Below, in pieces: positions 27,903 to 37,461 of a stretch of 64,000 nt of DNA. Within the stretch, counting starts at the first letter, position 1. The number at the start of each line of letters is the position of its first letter. Source of the stretch: Pseudozobellia thermophila (lineage in GTDB: Bacteria > Bacteroidota > Bacteroidia > Flavobacteriales > Flavobacteriaceae). The stretch lies in contig NZ_FQYU01000008.1 in the NCBI RefSeq assembly GCF_900141855.1, positions 1-64,000 on the forward strand. Direction: 5' to 3'. Under the pieces are notes generated by a model. The model was given only the letters and a program-made list of their open reading frames with translations. It was not told the DNA's origin and did no database searches. A program made the translations under genes and the position numbers.

Positions 27903-28244
27903 TCAGTCTTCTTTTAAAAGGGAGAAAAGTATGGACTGCAGAAAGGATAACAGTAGGCTGAAAAGAAGGGCCCACCAAATGCCGTCGACGCTGAAGCCGT
28001 CGATCAGTTTGTCGGCCAATAAAATGATTATGGCGTTGATGATCAGAAGAAAGAGGCCCAAGGTCAAGACCGTTACCGGCAAGGTGAGTATCACCAGGAT
28101 CGGTTTGACGATAAAGTTTAAAAGACTGAGTACGATGGCCACGATAATGGCGGTGAGGTAACTGTCTACCCAAACATTGGGGAGTATTTTTGACAATATG
28201 ACCACGGCCAGGGCACTGAGCAAGATTCTTAATATGAGTTTCAT
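27903..28244 (-). CDS. Phage holin family (superfamily IV, 4 TMS) membrane protein
   Basis: A 113-residue, highly hydrophobic protein with four predicted helices. The pattern is KLILRILLSALAVVILSKIL, SLLNFIVKPILVILTLPVTVLTLGLFLLIINAIIILLADKLI and a final helix FSLLLSFLQSILFSLL. It matches the YvlD-like phage_holin_4_2 family, common in chromosomes and not a sign of a prophage. The function is unknown. It stands alone between tig and the hydrolase–pdxJ pair on the same strand. Confidence 0.85.
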   Translation of the reverse strand: MKLILRILLSALAVVILSKILPNVWVDSYLTAIIVAIVLSLLNFIVKPILVILTLPVTVLTLGLFLLIINAIIILLADKLIDGFSVDGIWWALLFSLLLSFLQSILFSLLKED

Positions 28245-28343
28245 AATGATTTTGGTGTTTTAGGTTCTTAAAATGGGGGCGAAAGGCCCCGTACCTTTAA
28301 AAGTAAGGTATATTTTAAATAATTTGGGTCTCAGGGGCGATAT

Positions 28344-29147
28344 TTAAGAGGCTTGGCCACTGCCGGGCCCATATTGCCCTTGCAGAAAGGCCATGGATTT
28401 TTCGAAGAAATCCTTGGGGTTTTCGGCATGTAGCCAGTGCCCCGAATGGCTTATGGTCTCAACTTGGGCCTGGGGGAAATGCCTTTTTATTTCGGGAAGG
28501 TCGGTCTCCATAATGTACTCCGAGCGGTCGCCCCGAAGGAAGAGGGTGGGGCCGCCATACGTTTCGGTCGACCCGATGTTTTCGCCGACTTCTTCCATTT
28601 TCTCGCCGAGGACCGCCAAATTGAACCGGAAACCAAGCCTCCCCTTTTCTACCCAGTACAGGTTTTTCAACAAAAACTGGCGGGTGGCCTTGTCGCGGAT
28701 GTATTCGGCCAGTTGTTGGTCGGCTTCGCCCCGCGATGCGATACGATCCATGTCCAAGCGGTTCAATCCGTCGATTATGCCTTGGTGGTGCGGCGGATAG
28801 AATTTGGGGGCGATGTCGGCAACGAGCAATTTTCGGGTGCGCCCGGGATGGGTGCAGGCGAACTGCATGGCTGTCTTGCCTCCCATGGAATGGCCCAAAA
28901 TAACGGCCGACGAAAGGCGGTGATGGTCCATGTAACGCTTGAGGTCGTCCGTCAGCAAGTCGTAGTTGAAGGCGTCGGACCAAAAACTTTTTCCGTGGTT
29001 GCGCTGGTCGACAAGGTGAACCTCGAAACCTTTTTGCGCATATTGGCCTCCTAGGGTTTTCCAGTTGTCCAACATGCCCAAAAAACCATGCAATATGATC
29101 AAGGGTTCGCCCTCGCCGATTATTTTGGAATGTAATATTTCGTTCAT
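28344..29147 (-). CDS. Alpha/beta hydrolase (YbfF-like esterase)
   Basis: A 267-residue alpha/beta hydrolase. [14 protein letters not shown] gives the oxyanion region (HGF), [12 protein letters not shown] follows, [12 protein letters not shown] holds the nucleophile Ser (about 91), and [11 protein letters not shown] holds the catalytic His. It is likely an acyl esterase. The substrate is unknown. The ATG at 29147 overlaps the pdxJ stop as ATGA, so the two genes are translationally coupled. Codons further upstream overlap pdxJ and carry no similarity. Confidence 0.88.
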   Translation of the reverse strand: MNEILHSKIIGEGEPLIILHGFLGMLDNWKTLGGQYAQKGFEVHLVDQRNHGKSFWSDAFNYDLLTDDLKRYMDHHRLSSAVILGHSMGGKTAMQFACTHPGRTRKLLVADIAPKFYPPHHQGIIDGLNRLDMDRIASRGEADQQLAEYIRDKATRQFLLKNLYWVEKGRLGFRFNLAVLGEKMEEVGENIGSTETYGGPTLFLRGDRSEYIMETDLPEIKRHFPQAQVETISHSGHWLHAENPKDFFEKSMAFLQGQYGPGSGQAS

Positions 29148-29857
29148 TTTAATCGATTCAGGTACATGTTTACCACATTGTCCAGTCCCAAGTAGAGGGC
29201 TTCGCAAATGAGGGCGTGGCCAATCGATACTTCGAGCAAATGGGGCACGTTTTCCTTAAAATACTTGACGTTGTCCAAACTGAGATCGTGGCCGGCATTG
29301 ATGCCGAGGCCTACCTTGTGCGCCGTTTCTGCGGCTTCTGCGAAGGGGGCAACGCCTTTTTCCCTGTTTTGGGCGTAGGCAAGGGCGTAGCTTTCGGTGT
29401 ACAGTTCGATCCGGTCGGTGCCGGTGTCGGCAGCGGCTTCGACCATTCTGGTGTCCGGGTCGACGAAGATCGAGGTGCGTATGCCCGCCTTTTTAAAGGT
29501 GTCGATCACCTCCTTTAAAAAATCCTTGTGCCTTAGCGTGTCCCAACCGGCATTTGAGGTAATGGCGTCTACCGCATCGGGTACAAGGGTCACTTGGTCG
29601 GGCTTGACCTCCAAGACCAAGTCGATGAACTTGGGTATGGGGTTGCCTTCGATGTTCAACTCCGTACTTACTATTTTTTTTAGGTCCCTGGCGTCTTGGT
29701 ACCTTATGTGTCTTTCGTCGGGCCTGGGGTGTATGGTGATTCCCTGGCCGCCGAAAGACTCGATGTCGCGGGCCGCTTTCAAGAGATCGGGCATGTTGCC
29801 GCCGCGGGCGTTTCTAAGGGTTGCTATTTTGTTGATGTTTACACTGAGCTTTGTCAT
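29144..29857 (-). CDS. pdxJ: Pyridoxine 5'-phosphate synthase
   Basis: A 237-residue TIM-barrel enzyme that condenses 1-deoxyxylulose 5-phosphate with 3-amino-2-oxopropyl phosphate to give pyridoxine 5'-phosphate. Signatures: [18 protein letters not shown] at the N-terminus, [33 protein letters not shown] and [12 protein letters not shown]. The ATG at 29857 (MTKLSVN) fits the family, and an earlier in-frame ATG at 29884 adds nine unrelated residues. It is followed by a coupled hydrolase gene. Confidence 0.95.
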   Translation of the reverse strand: MTKLSVNINKIATLRNARGGNMPDLLKAARDIESFGGQGITIHPRPDERHIRYQDARDLKKIVSTELNIEGNPIPKFIDLVLEVKPDQVTLVPDAVDAITSNAGWDTLRHKDFLKEVIDTFKKAGIRTSIFVDPDTRMVEAAADTGTDRIELYTESYALAYAQNREKGVAPFAEAAETAHKVGLGINAGHDLSLDNVKYFKENVPHLLEVSIGHALICEALYLGLDNVVNMYLNRLK

Positions 29858-29950
29858 TTGGCGATGGTTTTGGCCGTTCGGCACAAAAATACGAATTAGG
29901 CATACCTTTTGAGACTTTAAATTAGTATTTTGCGTTTAATAGACAGAGCT

Positions 29951-30607
29951 ATGCAGATCCAATCACACATATTGACGAATATTCCTTCCTTTGAAGTTGA
30001 AGATTCCCTTTTTTCGGTTATCGAATTTTTTAAGGAAAACACTTTTTCCCATGTAGCTGTGGTCGAAAAGGATATTTTTTTGGGACTCCTCTCGGAAGAG
30101 GACCTTGGGAATTTTGACGGCTCGGAACGGGTCGACCAGTACCGCTACGAATTGGATACCTTCTTTGTTAGGAAAGAGACCGGCTGGTTGGACGTGTTGG
30201 AGGCCTTTGCTCGAAACGAGGCCAATATCGTTCCCGTATTGGACGACCAAGGCAGGGTTGAGGGCTATTACGACCTTACCGATATCGTGGGTGTTTTCAT
30301 CGATACGCCCTTTTTTACCGAGCCGGGGGGTATTGTCGTTGTGGCCAAGGGAATCAAGGATTATTCCTTTAGCGAGATTGCGCAAATTGTGGAGGGCAAC
30401 AACACCAAGCTGATAGGTGCCTTTATCACCGATTCGAGAAACGATGTGGTTCAAGTGACGCTCAAGGTGGCCTCTTTGGACCTGAACGATATTCTTCAGA
30501 CCTTCCGAAGGTACAACTACAATATTATCTTTGGAAACAGCGATGACCAGTTCTTGCAAGACCTAAAGGAGCGCTCCGATTATTTGGACAAGTACCTTAA
30601 TGTTTAG
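29951..30607 (+). CDS. CBS domain protein
   Basis: A 218-residue soluble protein. Two CBS modules are visible in the first 120 residues (FEVEDSLFSVIEFFKENTFSHVAVVEKDIFLGLLSEEDL and GWLDVLEAFARNEANIVPVLDDQGRVEGYYDLTDIV). A C-terminal half (about 125-215) follows whose hydrophobic pattern resembles an ACT-like or other regulatory fold (GGIVVVAKGIKDYSFSEIAQIVE, VVQVTLKVASLDLNDILQTF). CBS pairs bind adenosine nucleotides. It precedes the NAD kinase gene on the same strand. The ATG at 29951 is preferred to an in-frame codon 21 bp upstream. Confidence 0.82.
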   Translation: MQIQSHILTNIPSFEVEDSLFSVIEFFKENTFSHVAVVEKDIFLGLLSEEDLGNFDGSERVDQYRYELDTFFVRKETGWLDVLEAFARNEANIVPVLDDQGRVEGYYDLTDIVGVFIDTPFFTEPGGIVVVAKGIKDYSFSEIAQIVEGNNTKLIGAFITDSRNDVVQVTLKVASLDLNDILQTFRRYNYNIIFGNSDDQFLQDLKERSDYLDKYLNV

Positions 30608-30637
30608 GTGTAATGGGGAATATCTTCAATAATCTCC

Positions 30638-30666
30638 TTGTTCCAAATCCACTTTAGTTATTTTTG
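30638..30666 (+). promoter_or_regulatory. Promoter of the NAD kinase gene
   Basis: TTG (30638-30640), an 18-bp spacer and TATTTTTG (30659-30666) fit the TTG/TAnnTTTG promoter well. The start would be near 30672, about 45 nt before the ATG. Confidence 0.7.
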
Positions 30667-30715
30667 CCGTTCAAGGAGGGTTTTATTTCCTTCTGCCAAA
30701 AGATGAAAATATCGT

Positions 30716-31597
30716 ATGAAGGTCGCCATTTATAGCCAAATGTATCAAGAGGATACCCGTCAATATGTGTTGCAGCTTTTGAGGGAGCTTAAAAAACGGA
30801 ATGCACAGGTAGCCATCGAAAAAGAGTTCTTCGACTTTTTGTCCCATAGTTCGATAGGGGAGTACCCCACATTTGATCGCTCCGCCGGCCTTGATGGCTC
30901 TTTTGACATCTTTATAAGCTTCGGGGGCGACGGTACCATTCTTAGGGCGACCACCTTTGTAAAGGACCTGGGTATACCCATAGTCGGGGTCAATACGGGA
31001 CGGCTCGGGTTTCTTTCGACCTTCAACAAGGAGGAAGTGCACAAAGTGGTACAGGAGTTTGCCGAGGGCAATTACACCATCGTCGAGCGAAGCTTGGTCG
31101 AAGTGGCCGAAGAGTCCGATATCCCCGAGTTGTCGGAGCTTAATTTTGCCCTGAACGAGGTGACCATTAGCAGAAAGGATACCACCTCCATGATTACCGT
31201 TGAGACCTACCTGAACAAGGAGTACCTTACCTCGTATTGGGCGGATGGGCTGATCATTTCCACGCCCACGGGCTCAACCGGATATTCCTTGAGTTGCGGC
31301 GGGCCCGTAATAGAGCCTACCGCAAAATCTTTGGTGCTTACCCCGATCGCCCCGCACAACCTCAATGCCCGGCCTTTGGTTATTTCCGACGACACCGAGA
31401 TCCGCCTTAGGGTATCGGGCAGGGAAGAACACCACCTGATCTCGTTGGATTCCCGACTGGCCTCGGTCGAGAACGGAAAGGAAATTTTGGTCAGAAAGGC
31501 CGGATTTACCATAAAAATGGTCGAGTTTACCTCGGAGAGCTTTCTAAAAACCCTGCGCAACAAATTGCTTTGGGGAGAAGATCGCCGTAATAGGTAA
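30716..31597 (+). CDS. nadK: NAD kinase
   Basis: A 293-residue ATP-NAD kinase that makes NADP. Visible motifs: FGGDGTILRATTF (about 64-76, the GGDG motif), VGVNTGRLGFLS (about 90), and the glycine-rich ADGLIISTPTGSTGYSLSCGGP (about 176-197). The length is normal. In Bacteroidota this gene often stands just before the DUF6089–uppS–bamA group, as it does here. Confidence 0.96.
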   Translation: MKVAIYSQMYQEDTRQYVLQLLRELKKRNAQVAIEKEFFDFLSHSSIGEYPTFDRSAGLDGSFDIFISFGGDGTILRATTFVKDLGIPIVGVNTGRLGFLSTFNKEEVHKVVQEFAEGNYTIVERSLVEVAEESDIPELSELNFALNEVTISRKDTTSMITVETYLNKEYLTSYWADGLIISTPTGSTGYSLSCGGPVIEPTAKSLVLTPIAPHNLNARPLVISDDTEIRLRVSGREEHHLISLDSRLASVENGKEILVRKAGFTIKMVEFTSESFLKTLRNKLLWGEDRRNR

Positions 31598-31722
31598 CGG
31601 GGCAGGCAATAAATAACAACAAATGCTGTTTATCATGTGAGAGCATTAATGAACTTGGTCGAACTTCCCGTTTTGGTAACTAAAAGTTCAAAGGGTTCAA
31701 TATAACAGTTGCCGGCAATTGT

Positions 31723-31730
31723 TATATTCG
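31723..31730 (+). promoter_or_regulatory. Probable -7 element for the DUF6089–uppS–bamA group
   Basis: TATATTCG is one mismatch from TAnnTTTG and lies 17 bp before the DUF6089 gene start. No good -33 was found. Confidence 0.35.
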
Positions 31731-31746
31731 CAAACTAATTTTTTTT

Positions 31747-32445
31747 ATGAAGCGATTCGTTATCGTCTTACTTATTTGTGCATTCGGTAAGGTAAATGCC
31801 CAGACCTACGAAGTGGGTTTGTTCGCCGGTGGCGCCAATAATATTGGAGACGTAGGGCGTACCACCTATGTTATGCCTTCCGATATTGCCTTTGGGGGGC
31901 TTTTTAAATGGAACAAGGCCAAGCGCTACGCCTGGCGTGCCAGCATCATCTATGGTAAGTTTACGGCGGATGACTCAAAATCGAACGACCCTTCGCGACA
32001 ACAACGGGGCTATGTGGCCGATAACTCCATTTTGGAGGCTTCGGCAGGGCTCGAATTCAATTTTGTCGAATACAACCTTCACAAGCTCGGACCCGCCTTT
32101 ACACCTTATCTATATACCGGCCTTACCTATTTCAGGTATAACTACGATTATTTTGATGGGGGTGAAATGTTGAGTGTTTCGCAAAAAGATGGTTCCTTTG
32201 CAATACCAATGACGGTTGGTGCCAAAGTTAGGTTGAACCAATTTTTTATTTTAGGGGCCGAAATTGGGGCCCGTTATACCTTTACGGATAATCTTGACGG
32301 TAGCAACCCGGTCAAATTGAATGTGAGCCAACAACTCGGCGACCTTCATTTTGGTAATATTTTTAGCGATGATTGGTACGTTTTTTCAGGATTAACCTTA
32401 ACTTACACCTTTGGTAGAAAGCCTTGTATGGACTGTTTTGAGTAG
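31747..32445 (+). CDS. DUF6089 outer membrane protein
   Basis: A 232-residue protein with a signal peptide (about 1-18, ending KVNAQ), then a predicted small beta-barrel with alternating aromatic strands (YEVGLFAGGANNIGD, YAWRASIIYGKF, FTPYLYTGLTYFRYNYDYFD, FILGAEIGARYTFTDNLDG, WYVFSGLTLTYTFGRK). It matches the DUF6089 family, which in Bacteroidota stands beside uppS and bamA. A role in the outer membrane is likely. The exact job is unknown. Two Cys lie near the C-terminus (CMDC). Confidence 0.88.
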   Translation: MKRFVIVLLICAFGKVNAQTYEVGLFAGGANNIGDVGRTTYVMPSDIAFGGLFKWNKAKRYAWRASIIYGKFTADDSKSNDPSRQQRGYVADNSILEASAGLEFNFVEYNLHKLGPAFTPYLYTGLTYFRYNYDYFDGGEMLSVSQKDGSFAIPMTVGAKVRLNQFFILGAEIGARYTFTDNLDGSNPVKLNVSQQLGDLHFGNIFSDDWYVFSGLTLTYTFGRKPCMDCFE

Positions 32446-32501
32446 GTTTCGATCCTGATAAAGGCGTTCTTTTCTTCTGATTTGGTTTTTATAGAATTGT
32501 T

Positions 32502-33245
32502 ATGGATGTTCTCGATGAGATAGATAAACGGAATTTACCTGTTCACCTTGCCATAATTATGGATGGCAACGGCCGTTGGGCCAAGCAAAAGGGGAAACGA
32601 AGGGTTTATGGCCACGAAAACGGCGTGCACACCGTAAGGGCCACCGTTGAGAGCTGTGCCAAGTTGGGCATCAAGTACCTTACGCTTTACACCTTTTCCA
32701 CCGAAAATTGGAAAAGGCCCAAACTCGAGGTCGATACCCTTATGAAGCTGTTGGTATCTTCGTTGAAGAAAGAACTGAAGACCTTTTTGGAAAACGATAT
32801 TCGCTTGAATACCATAGGGGATATCGCCTCATTGCCCAAAAAAGCCCATAGGGAACTGGTCGAAGTAATGGACAAGACCAAGGGCAATACGGGCATGACA
32901 CTTACCTTGGCCCTGAGTTACGGGGCGCGCGAAGAAATAAAAAACGCCGTAAAACGTATAAGCTCCAAAGTTAAAAATAATATAATTTCAATTGAAAACA
33001 TTGACGAAACCATTATTAATACTCATCTTTACACGCACGATTTGCCAGATGTAGACCTGTTGATCCGCACCAGTGGAGAGCATAGGATCAGCAATTTTTT
33101 GCTTTGGCAAATAGCGTATGCGGAATTATATTTTGTTGACGTATATTGGCCCGATTTTAGCAAAGAGCATTTGGCGGAAGCCATTAAAAGTTATCAGAAC
33201 AGAGAACGAAGATTTGGAAAGACCAGCGAACAACTTATTGAATAA
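32502..33245 (+). CDS. uppS: Isoprenyl transferase (undecaprenyl diphosphate synthase)
   Basis: A 247-residue cis-prenyltransferase. IIMDGNGRWAKQKGKRRVYGH holds the catalytic Asp and the substrate-binding Gly-Asn-Gly-Arg. TLYTFSTENWKRP and DLLIRTSGEHRISNFLLWQIAYAELYFVDVYWPDF are the other conserved blocks. It makes the C55 lipid carrier for cell wall and surface glycans. bamA starts only 7 bp after it, so the genes are in one operon. Confidence 0.96.
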   Translation: MDVLDEIDKRNLPVHLAIIMDGNGRWAKQKGKRRVYGHENGVHTVRATVESCAKLGIKYLTLYTFSTENWKRPKLEVDTLMKLLVSSLKKELKTFLENDIRLNTIGDIASLPKKAHRELVEVMDKTKGNTGMTLTLALSYGAREEIKNAVKRISSKVKNNIISIENIDETIINTHLYTHDLPDVDLLIRTSGEHRISNFLLWQIAYAELYFVDVYWPDFSKEHLAEAIKSYQNRERRFGKTSEQLIE

Positions 33246-33252
33246 AAAAGAT

Positions 33253-35868
33253 ATGAAAAGGTTCATATCTTGTGAGCCTTTAATCACACTCCTACTCATT
33301 TTTACAACTACTTTTTCCGTCGCTCAAGAACTTTCTTTTGAAGACGGGAAAAAGTATATTTTGGGAGGTTTGGAGGTTACCGGACTGCAAAGCTATAACG
33401 AGCAGACGGTCAAAACCTATACGGGCCTCAGGGTCGGCCAACCGATTACCGTTCCCGGCGATGAGCTCAGTGAAATAATCAAAAAATTATGGAGCCTCGA
33501 GCTGTTCAAGGACATCCGGTTCGATCTGGTCGATATTCAAGGCGATAAGGTGTTTCTCGAACTCCATATCACCGAAAGGCCCACGCTTTCCGATGTAAAG
33601 ATCAATGGCATCAAACCCAGAAAGGTCGATGACATCATCAAGGATACCGACCTTAAAAAGGGCAAAAAAATTACCGAAAGCCTCATTGCCAATACCAAAA
33701 ATTACCTCGAGAACAAATACAAAAAACAGGGCTACCTCAATACGAAGGTGGCCATAGCCGTAGCGGCCGATACCTCGCAGACCAATGCCCAAAAGATGAT
33801 CATCAATATCGATAAGGGCGATAAGGTAAAGATCAAAAAGATGATCTTTGAGGGCAACGAACAATTGTCCGACGCGAAACTGCGCAAGGCCATGAAGAAG
33901 ACCAAGGAAAAAAGGTTTTGGCGCTTCTGGAAAAAATCGAAATTCATCGAAGAGGACTACCGGAACGATCTGTCGCTCCTGGTCGACAAATATGCCGAAA
34001 ACGGCTATAGGGATGCCCGCATCATCAGCGATTCGGTGATCAAGGTCGATGAGAACAATATCAATATCAAGTTCGATATCGAGGAAGGCAACAAATATTA
34101 TTTCGGTGAGATCGACTTTGTAGGGAACAGTGTGTACACCGACCGCCAATTGGCTGCCGTTTTAGGGATCAAAAAGGGCGATACCTATAATGGGGTATTG
34201 TTGCGCGAGCGTATTGCCGACGATTCGAAGCCCGATGCGGAAGACCTGACTAACCTTTACCAGAACAACGGCTATCTTTTTTCTTCGATCAACCCGGTAG
34301 AGGTCTCGGCCCAGAACGATACCATTAATTTCGAGATTCGGATAATAGAAGGTAAGGAGACCTTTTTAGACCATGTCGAGGTGGTCGGCAACGACCGGAC
34401 CAACGACCATGTGATCTATCGCGAGCTCCGCACAAGGCCGGGCAACAAGTACAATAAGAGCGATATCATCCGTACGATTCGAGAACTACAGCAATTGGGC
34501 TATTTTGATGCCGAACAGATCAAGCCCGATATCCAAAATGCCAACCCCAACGAAGGTACGGTAGACATCAAGTGGAACCTGGTCGAATCGGGCTCCAGCC
34601 AGATCGAGTTGCAAGGTGGTTACGGTGGGGGTGGCTTTATCGGTACCTTGGGACTTTCCTTCAACAACTTCTCTATAAAGAACCTCTTTAACGGTGAGGA
34701 ATACAAGCCGGTGCCCATGGGCGACGGGCAAACCTTCGCCATGCGCGTTCAGGCCAGTAGGACCTTTAGGGTATACAGCCTTAATTTCGCCGAACCCTGG
34801 TTCGGGGGGCAAAAGCCGGTGCGCTTTAGCTTAAACCTTTCAAGAACCCAGCAGTTTGGGGTCGACTATACCAATTCGACCAGCAACAGTATTAAGGTTG
34901 AAAAGAGCCGAGGCTTTGCCATTACCGGCATTACCGCGGGCTTGGCCAAGCGTGTACAATGGCCCGACGATTATTTTACCATCTCTCATGCCCTGAGCTA
35001 CCAGTTGTACGAGTTTAACGACTATAACATCGGACTGTTTAACTTTGGTAACGGAAAGGCAAATTCCATAGCCTATACCTTGGGCATTACGCGAAATGCC
35101 ACCGCAGGGGGGCGTATCTTCCCCAGGGGCGGCTCCAATTTTGAGATTACAGCCAAGTTTACCCCTCCGTACTCGCTTTTCAGCAACAAAGATTATGAAT
35201 CGTTGCGCGATAGAAGTATAGAACTTCAAGAGCTAAGAATTGATCAAGGCGCCCTTACTACGGAGCAGGCCGAAGAGTTGGAGAGTGTAGACCAAGAGCG
35301 TTTCCGATGGTTGGAATACTATAAGATCAAGTTTAAGGGAGATTGGTATACTACCTTGGTGGGCGACCTGGTACTCCGTACCAATGCCGAATTCGGTTTC
35401 TTGGGCAATTACAACAACGATGTGGGCGACACTCCTTTTGAACGCTTCTTCGTAGGTGGTGACGGCTTGGGTACCTATACCTTGGACGGTAGGGATATAA
35501 TTCAGTTAAGAGGCTATGAAAACCAGTCCATTACCCCTTACGACGAACTCGCGGGAAACAATAATAGTGGGGGATTGGTCTACAATAAATTCTCATTGGA
35601 ACTTCGATATCCGCTAACCTTAAAACCCTCGGCCTCCATTTACGGACTCGCTTTTTTGGAAGGAGGTAACGCCTTCAACAATTTTCAGGAGTTTAATCCG
35701 TTTCAAATAAAACGATCGGCTGGAGTGGGGCTTCGGATTTTTATGCCGGCATTCGGTTTATTGGGTATTGATTTTGGATACGGGTTCGACGAAGACCTGC
35801 TACCATCTTCAATAGGCAACGGACCTAGTGGATGGCAAACACACTTCATTATCGGCCAACAGTTTTAA
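33253..35868 (+). CDS. bamA: Outer membrane protein assembly factor BamA
   Basis: An 871-residue Omp85 protein. It has a signal peptide (about 1-24, ending FSVAQ), POTRA repeats (about 30-430; for example ILGGLEVTGLQSYNEQTVKTYTGL and LDHVEVVGNDRTNDHVIYREL) and a C-terminal beta-barrel (about 480-871) ending HFIIGQQF with a terminal aromatic. The GGYGGGGFIG turn and FFVGGDGLGTYTLDGRDIIQLRGY (the VRGY-type lid motif) are present. It inserts barrel proteins into the outer membrane. The ATG at 33253, 7 bp after uppS, precedes a clean signal peptide. The frame is open farther upstream inside uppS but without similarity. Confidence 0.96.
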   Translation: MKRFISCEPLITLLLIFTTTFSVAQELSFEDGKKYILGGLEVTGLQSYNEQTVKTYTGLRVGQPITVPGDELSEIIKKLWSLELFKDIRFDLVDIQGDKVFLELHITERPTLSDVKINGIKPRKVDDIIKDTDLKKGKKITESLIANTKNYLENKYKKQGYLNTKVAIAVAADTSQTNAQKMIINIDKGDKVKIKKMIFEGNEQLSDAKLRKAMKKTKEKRFWRFWKKSKFIEEDYRNDLSLLVDKYAENGYRDARIISDSVIKVDENNINIKFDIEEGNKYYFGEIDFVGNSVYTDRQLAAVLGIKKGDTYNGVLLRERIADDSKPDAEDLTNLYQNNGYLFSSINPVEVSAQNDTINFEIRIIEGKETFLDHVEVVGNDRTNDHVIYRELRTRPGNKYNKSDIIRTIRELQQLGYFDAEQIKPDIQNANPNEGTVDIKWNLVESGSSQIELQGGYGGGGFIGTLGLSFNNFSIKNLFNGEEYKPVPMGDGQTFAMRVQASRTFRVYSLNFAEPWFGGQKPVRFSLNLSRTQQFGVDYTNSTSNSIKVEKSRGFAITGITAGLAKRVQWPDDYFTISHALSYQLYEFNDYNIGLFNFGNGKANSIAYTLGITRNATAGGRIFPRGGSNFEITAKFTPPYSLFSNKDYESLRDRSIELQELRIDQGALTTEQAEELESVDQERFRWLEYYKIKFKGDWYTTLVGDLVLRTNAEFGFLGNYNNDVGDTPFERFFVGGDGLGTYTLDGRDIIQLRGYENQSITPYDELAGNNNSGGLVYNKFSLELRYPLTLKPSASIYGLAFLEGGNAFNNFQEFNPFQIKRSAGVGLRIFMPAFGLLGIDFGYGFDEDLLPSSIGNGPSGWQTHFIIGQQF

Positions 35869-35957
35869 CAAAAGGGTCGTGCCGGTCTAAAACCTTCATT
35901 TTAAAAGTTTTGGTAATTTTGGCACGATATTTTCTATTGGATAAAACGATTAAAGCA

Positions 35958-36794
35958 ATGAAAACTAAATCGAACGTTCTTCTGGTCTTGGCCTTTACCT
36001 TGTTTTCGGTCTATACCTTCGCCCAAAGGGGGGTGAGAATAGCCTACGTTGACATGGAATATATCTTGGAAAATGTAGAGGAGTACCGCGAGGCTACCGA
36101 ACAGCTGGCCAAGAAGGTGGAGAAATGGAAAATCGAGGTAGAGCAGAAGCAAAGCCAGGTCGAACAGATGAAGAAAGATCTAATGGCCGAGCGCGTTCTT
36201 TTGACCGATGAGCTGATCGCCGAAAGGGAGGAGGAAATCGAGATCCTCGAAAAAGAGGCCGTCGAATACCAGCAGAATCGCTTTGGGCCACAGGGCGACC
36301 TGGTGCTGCAAAAGAGGCAGTTGATCCAGCCGATACAAGATCAGGTCTTTAATGAGGTCCAAAAAATTGGGGCCAATAAAAAATATGATTTTATTTTTGA
36401 TAAATCTGCGGATGTCGTAATGTTGTATTCCGAAAATCGGCACGATATCAGCGACTTAGTGTTGAGGGGTATCGCACGTACCCGAAGGGTGAGCAAACCC
36501 AAGCAAAAGGAGGTGCGCAGCAAGCTCGACGATTTCGAGGGCGAGGCCCCCGAAGAGGAGATAAGCGACGCCCTAAAGGAAAGGCAGGAAAGGGCTCAGC
36601 AGGCCCAGGAAGCCCGGGAGAAGACCGCCGAAGAGAAGCGGGCCGAACAATTGAAATTGCGGGAGGAACGCAAAAAGGCCTACGAGGCCCGAAGAAAAAA
36701 GCTGTTGGAAGAGCGTGAGGCCAAAAGAAAGGCCAAGTTGGAGGAACGAAAGCAAAACGGCGAAGAGGAAGAAAGTAACGAAGAAGAAGGATGA
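35958..36794 (+). CDS. OmpH/Skp-like periplasmic chaperone with long charged tail
   Basis: A 278-residue protein. It has a signal peptide (about 1-22, ending YTFAQ) and the OmpH start IAYVDMEYILENVEEYREA, followed by a long coiled coil. A second conserved region, ANKKYDFIFDKSADVVMLYS, is typical of the Skp fold end. The last 80 residues are a Glu/Arg/Lys/Ala-rich helix with repeated (K/R)xxEER patterns, absent from Skp of about 160 residues. It probably escorts outer membrane proteins to BamA, encoded just before. Confidence 0.9.
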   Translation: MKTKSNVLLVLAFTLFSVYTFAQRGVRIAYVDMEYILENVEEYREATEQLAKKVEKWKIEVEQKQSQVEQMKKDLMAERVLLTDELIAEREEEIEILEKEAVEYQQNRFGPQGDLVLQKRQLIQPIQDQVFNEVQKIGANKKYDFIFDKSADVVMLYSENRHDISDLVLRGIARTRRVSKPKQKEVRSKLDDFEGEAPEEEISDALKERQERAQQAQEAREKTAEEKRAEQLKLREERKKAYEARRKKLLEEREAKRKAKLEERKQNGEEEESNEEEG

Positions 36795-36881
36795 ACATAT
36801 ATAAATGGTTAAATATGTTTGCCATATAAAGGAAAATAACCATAAATTAACACTCAAATATTTTTAACTAGAATCAGTATC

Positions 36882-37391
36882 ATGAAAAACGTAAAGAAAA
36901 TCGCCACAGCCATTGTATTGTTTGTAGCATTTACCGGGTTTGTCAACGCACAGAGCAAGATCGCCCACATCGATGTTACCCAATTGTTGAGCGCCATGCC
37001 GGAGATGAAGGCTGCTGAGGCTGAATTAAAGAAGCTTTCCGAAACGTACAATGCCGATATCGAAAGTTCCATGACCGAACTTAGAAACAAGTATACCCAG
37101 TACGAAAACGAGGCGCCGTCCAAGTCGAAGGAAGAAAACGAAAAAAGGGCATTGGAGCTCCAAGGTGTGCAAAAGAATATCGGGGAGGCACAGCAGGCCG
37201 CCCAGAGGGAGTTGCAGAAAAAGCAGCAAGAACTTTTTGCCCCGATTTCCGATAAGGCCAAGGCCGCTATCGAAAAAGTGGCAGCCGAGCAAGGCTTCGA
37301 TTATGTAATCGATGCGCAGCCAGGTGGTGGACTGATCGTAGCGAAGGGAAAAGACCTTTTGCCCGATGTTAAAAAGGAGTTGGGTATTTAA
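36882..37391 (+). CDS. OmpH/Skp periplasmic chaperone
   Basis: A 169-residue Skp-type chaperone of normal length. Signal peptide ending FVNAQ (about 1-23), then SKIAHIDVTQLLSAMPEMKAAEAEL, a coiled coil (about 45-110) and AAEQGFDYVIDAQPGGGLIVAKGKDL. It is the last gene of the uppS–bamA–ompH–ompH series and ends at a strong terminator. In many relatives a glutamate racemase gene follows here. It is not present. Confidence 0.93.
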   Translation: MKNVKKIATAIVLFVAFTGFVNAQSKIAHIDVTQLLSAMPEMKAAEAELKKLSETYNADIESSMTELRNKYTQYENEAPSKSKEENEKRALELQGVQKNIGEAQQAAQRELQKKQQELFAPISDKAKAAIEKVAAEQGFDYVIDAQPGGGLIVAKGKDLLPDVKKELGI

Positions 37392-37413
37392 GATCAGCAT
37401 ATAGGACAACAAA

Positions 37414-37441
37414 GAAAGGCCCATTTACACGGGCCTTTTCT
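37414..37441. terminator. Bidirectional terminator ompH / glycosyltransferase
   Basis: GAAAGGCCC and GGGCCTTTTC pair around ATTTACAC, with T and A tracts on the two sides, between convergent genes. Confidence 0.85.
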
Positions 37442-37461
37442 TTTGGTTGAAATTACGGGCT

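Noticed and set aside
27903-28244. Prophage holin
   Set aside because: The family name is misleading; it is a widespread chromosomal membrane protein and no phage genes are near.
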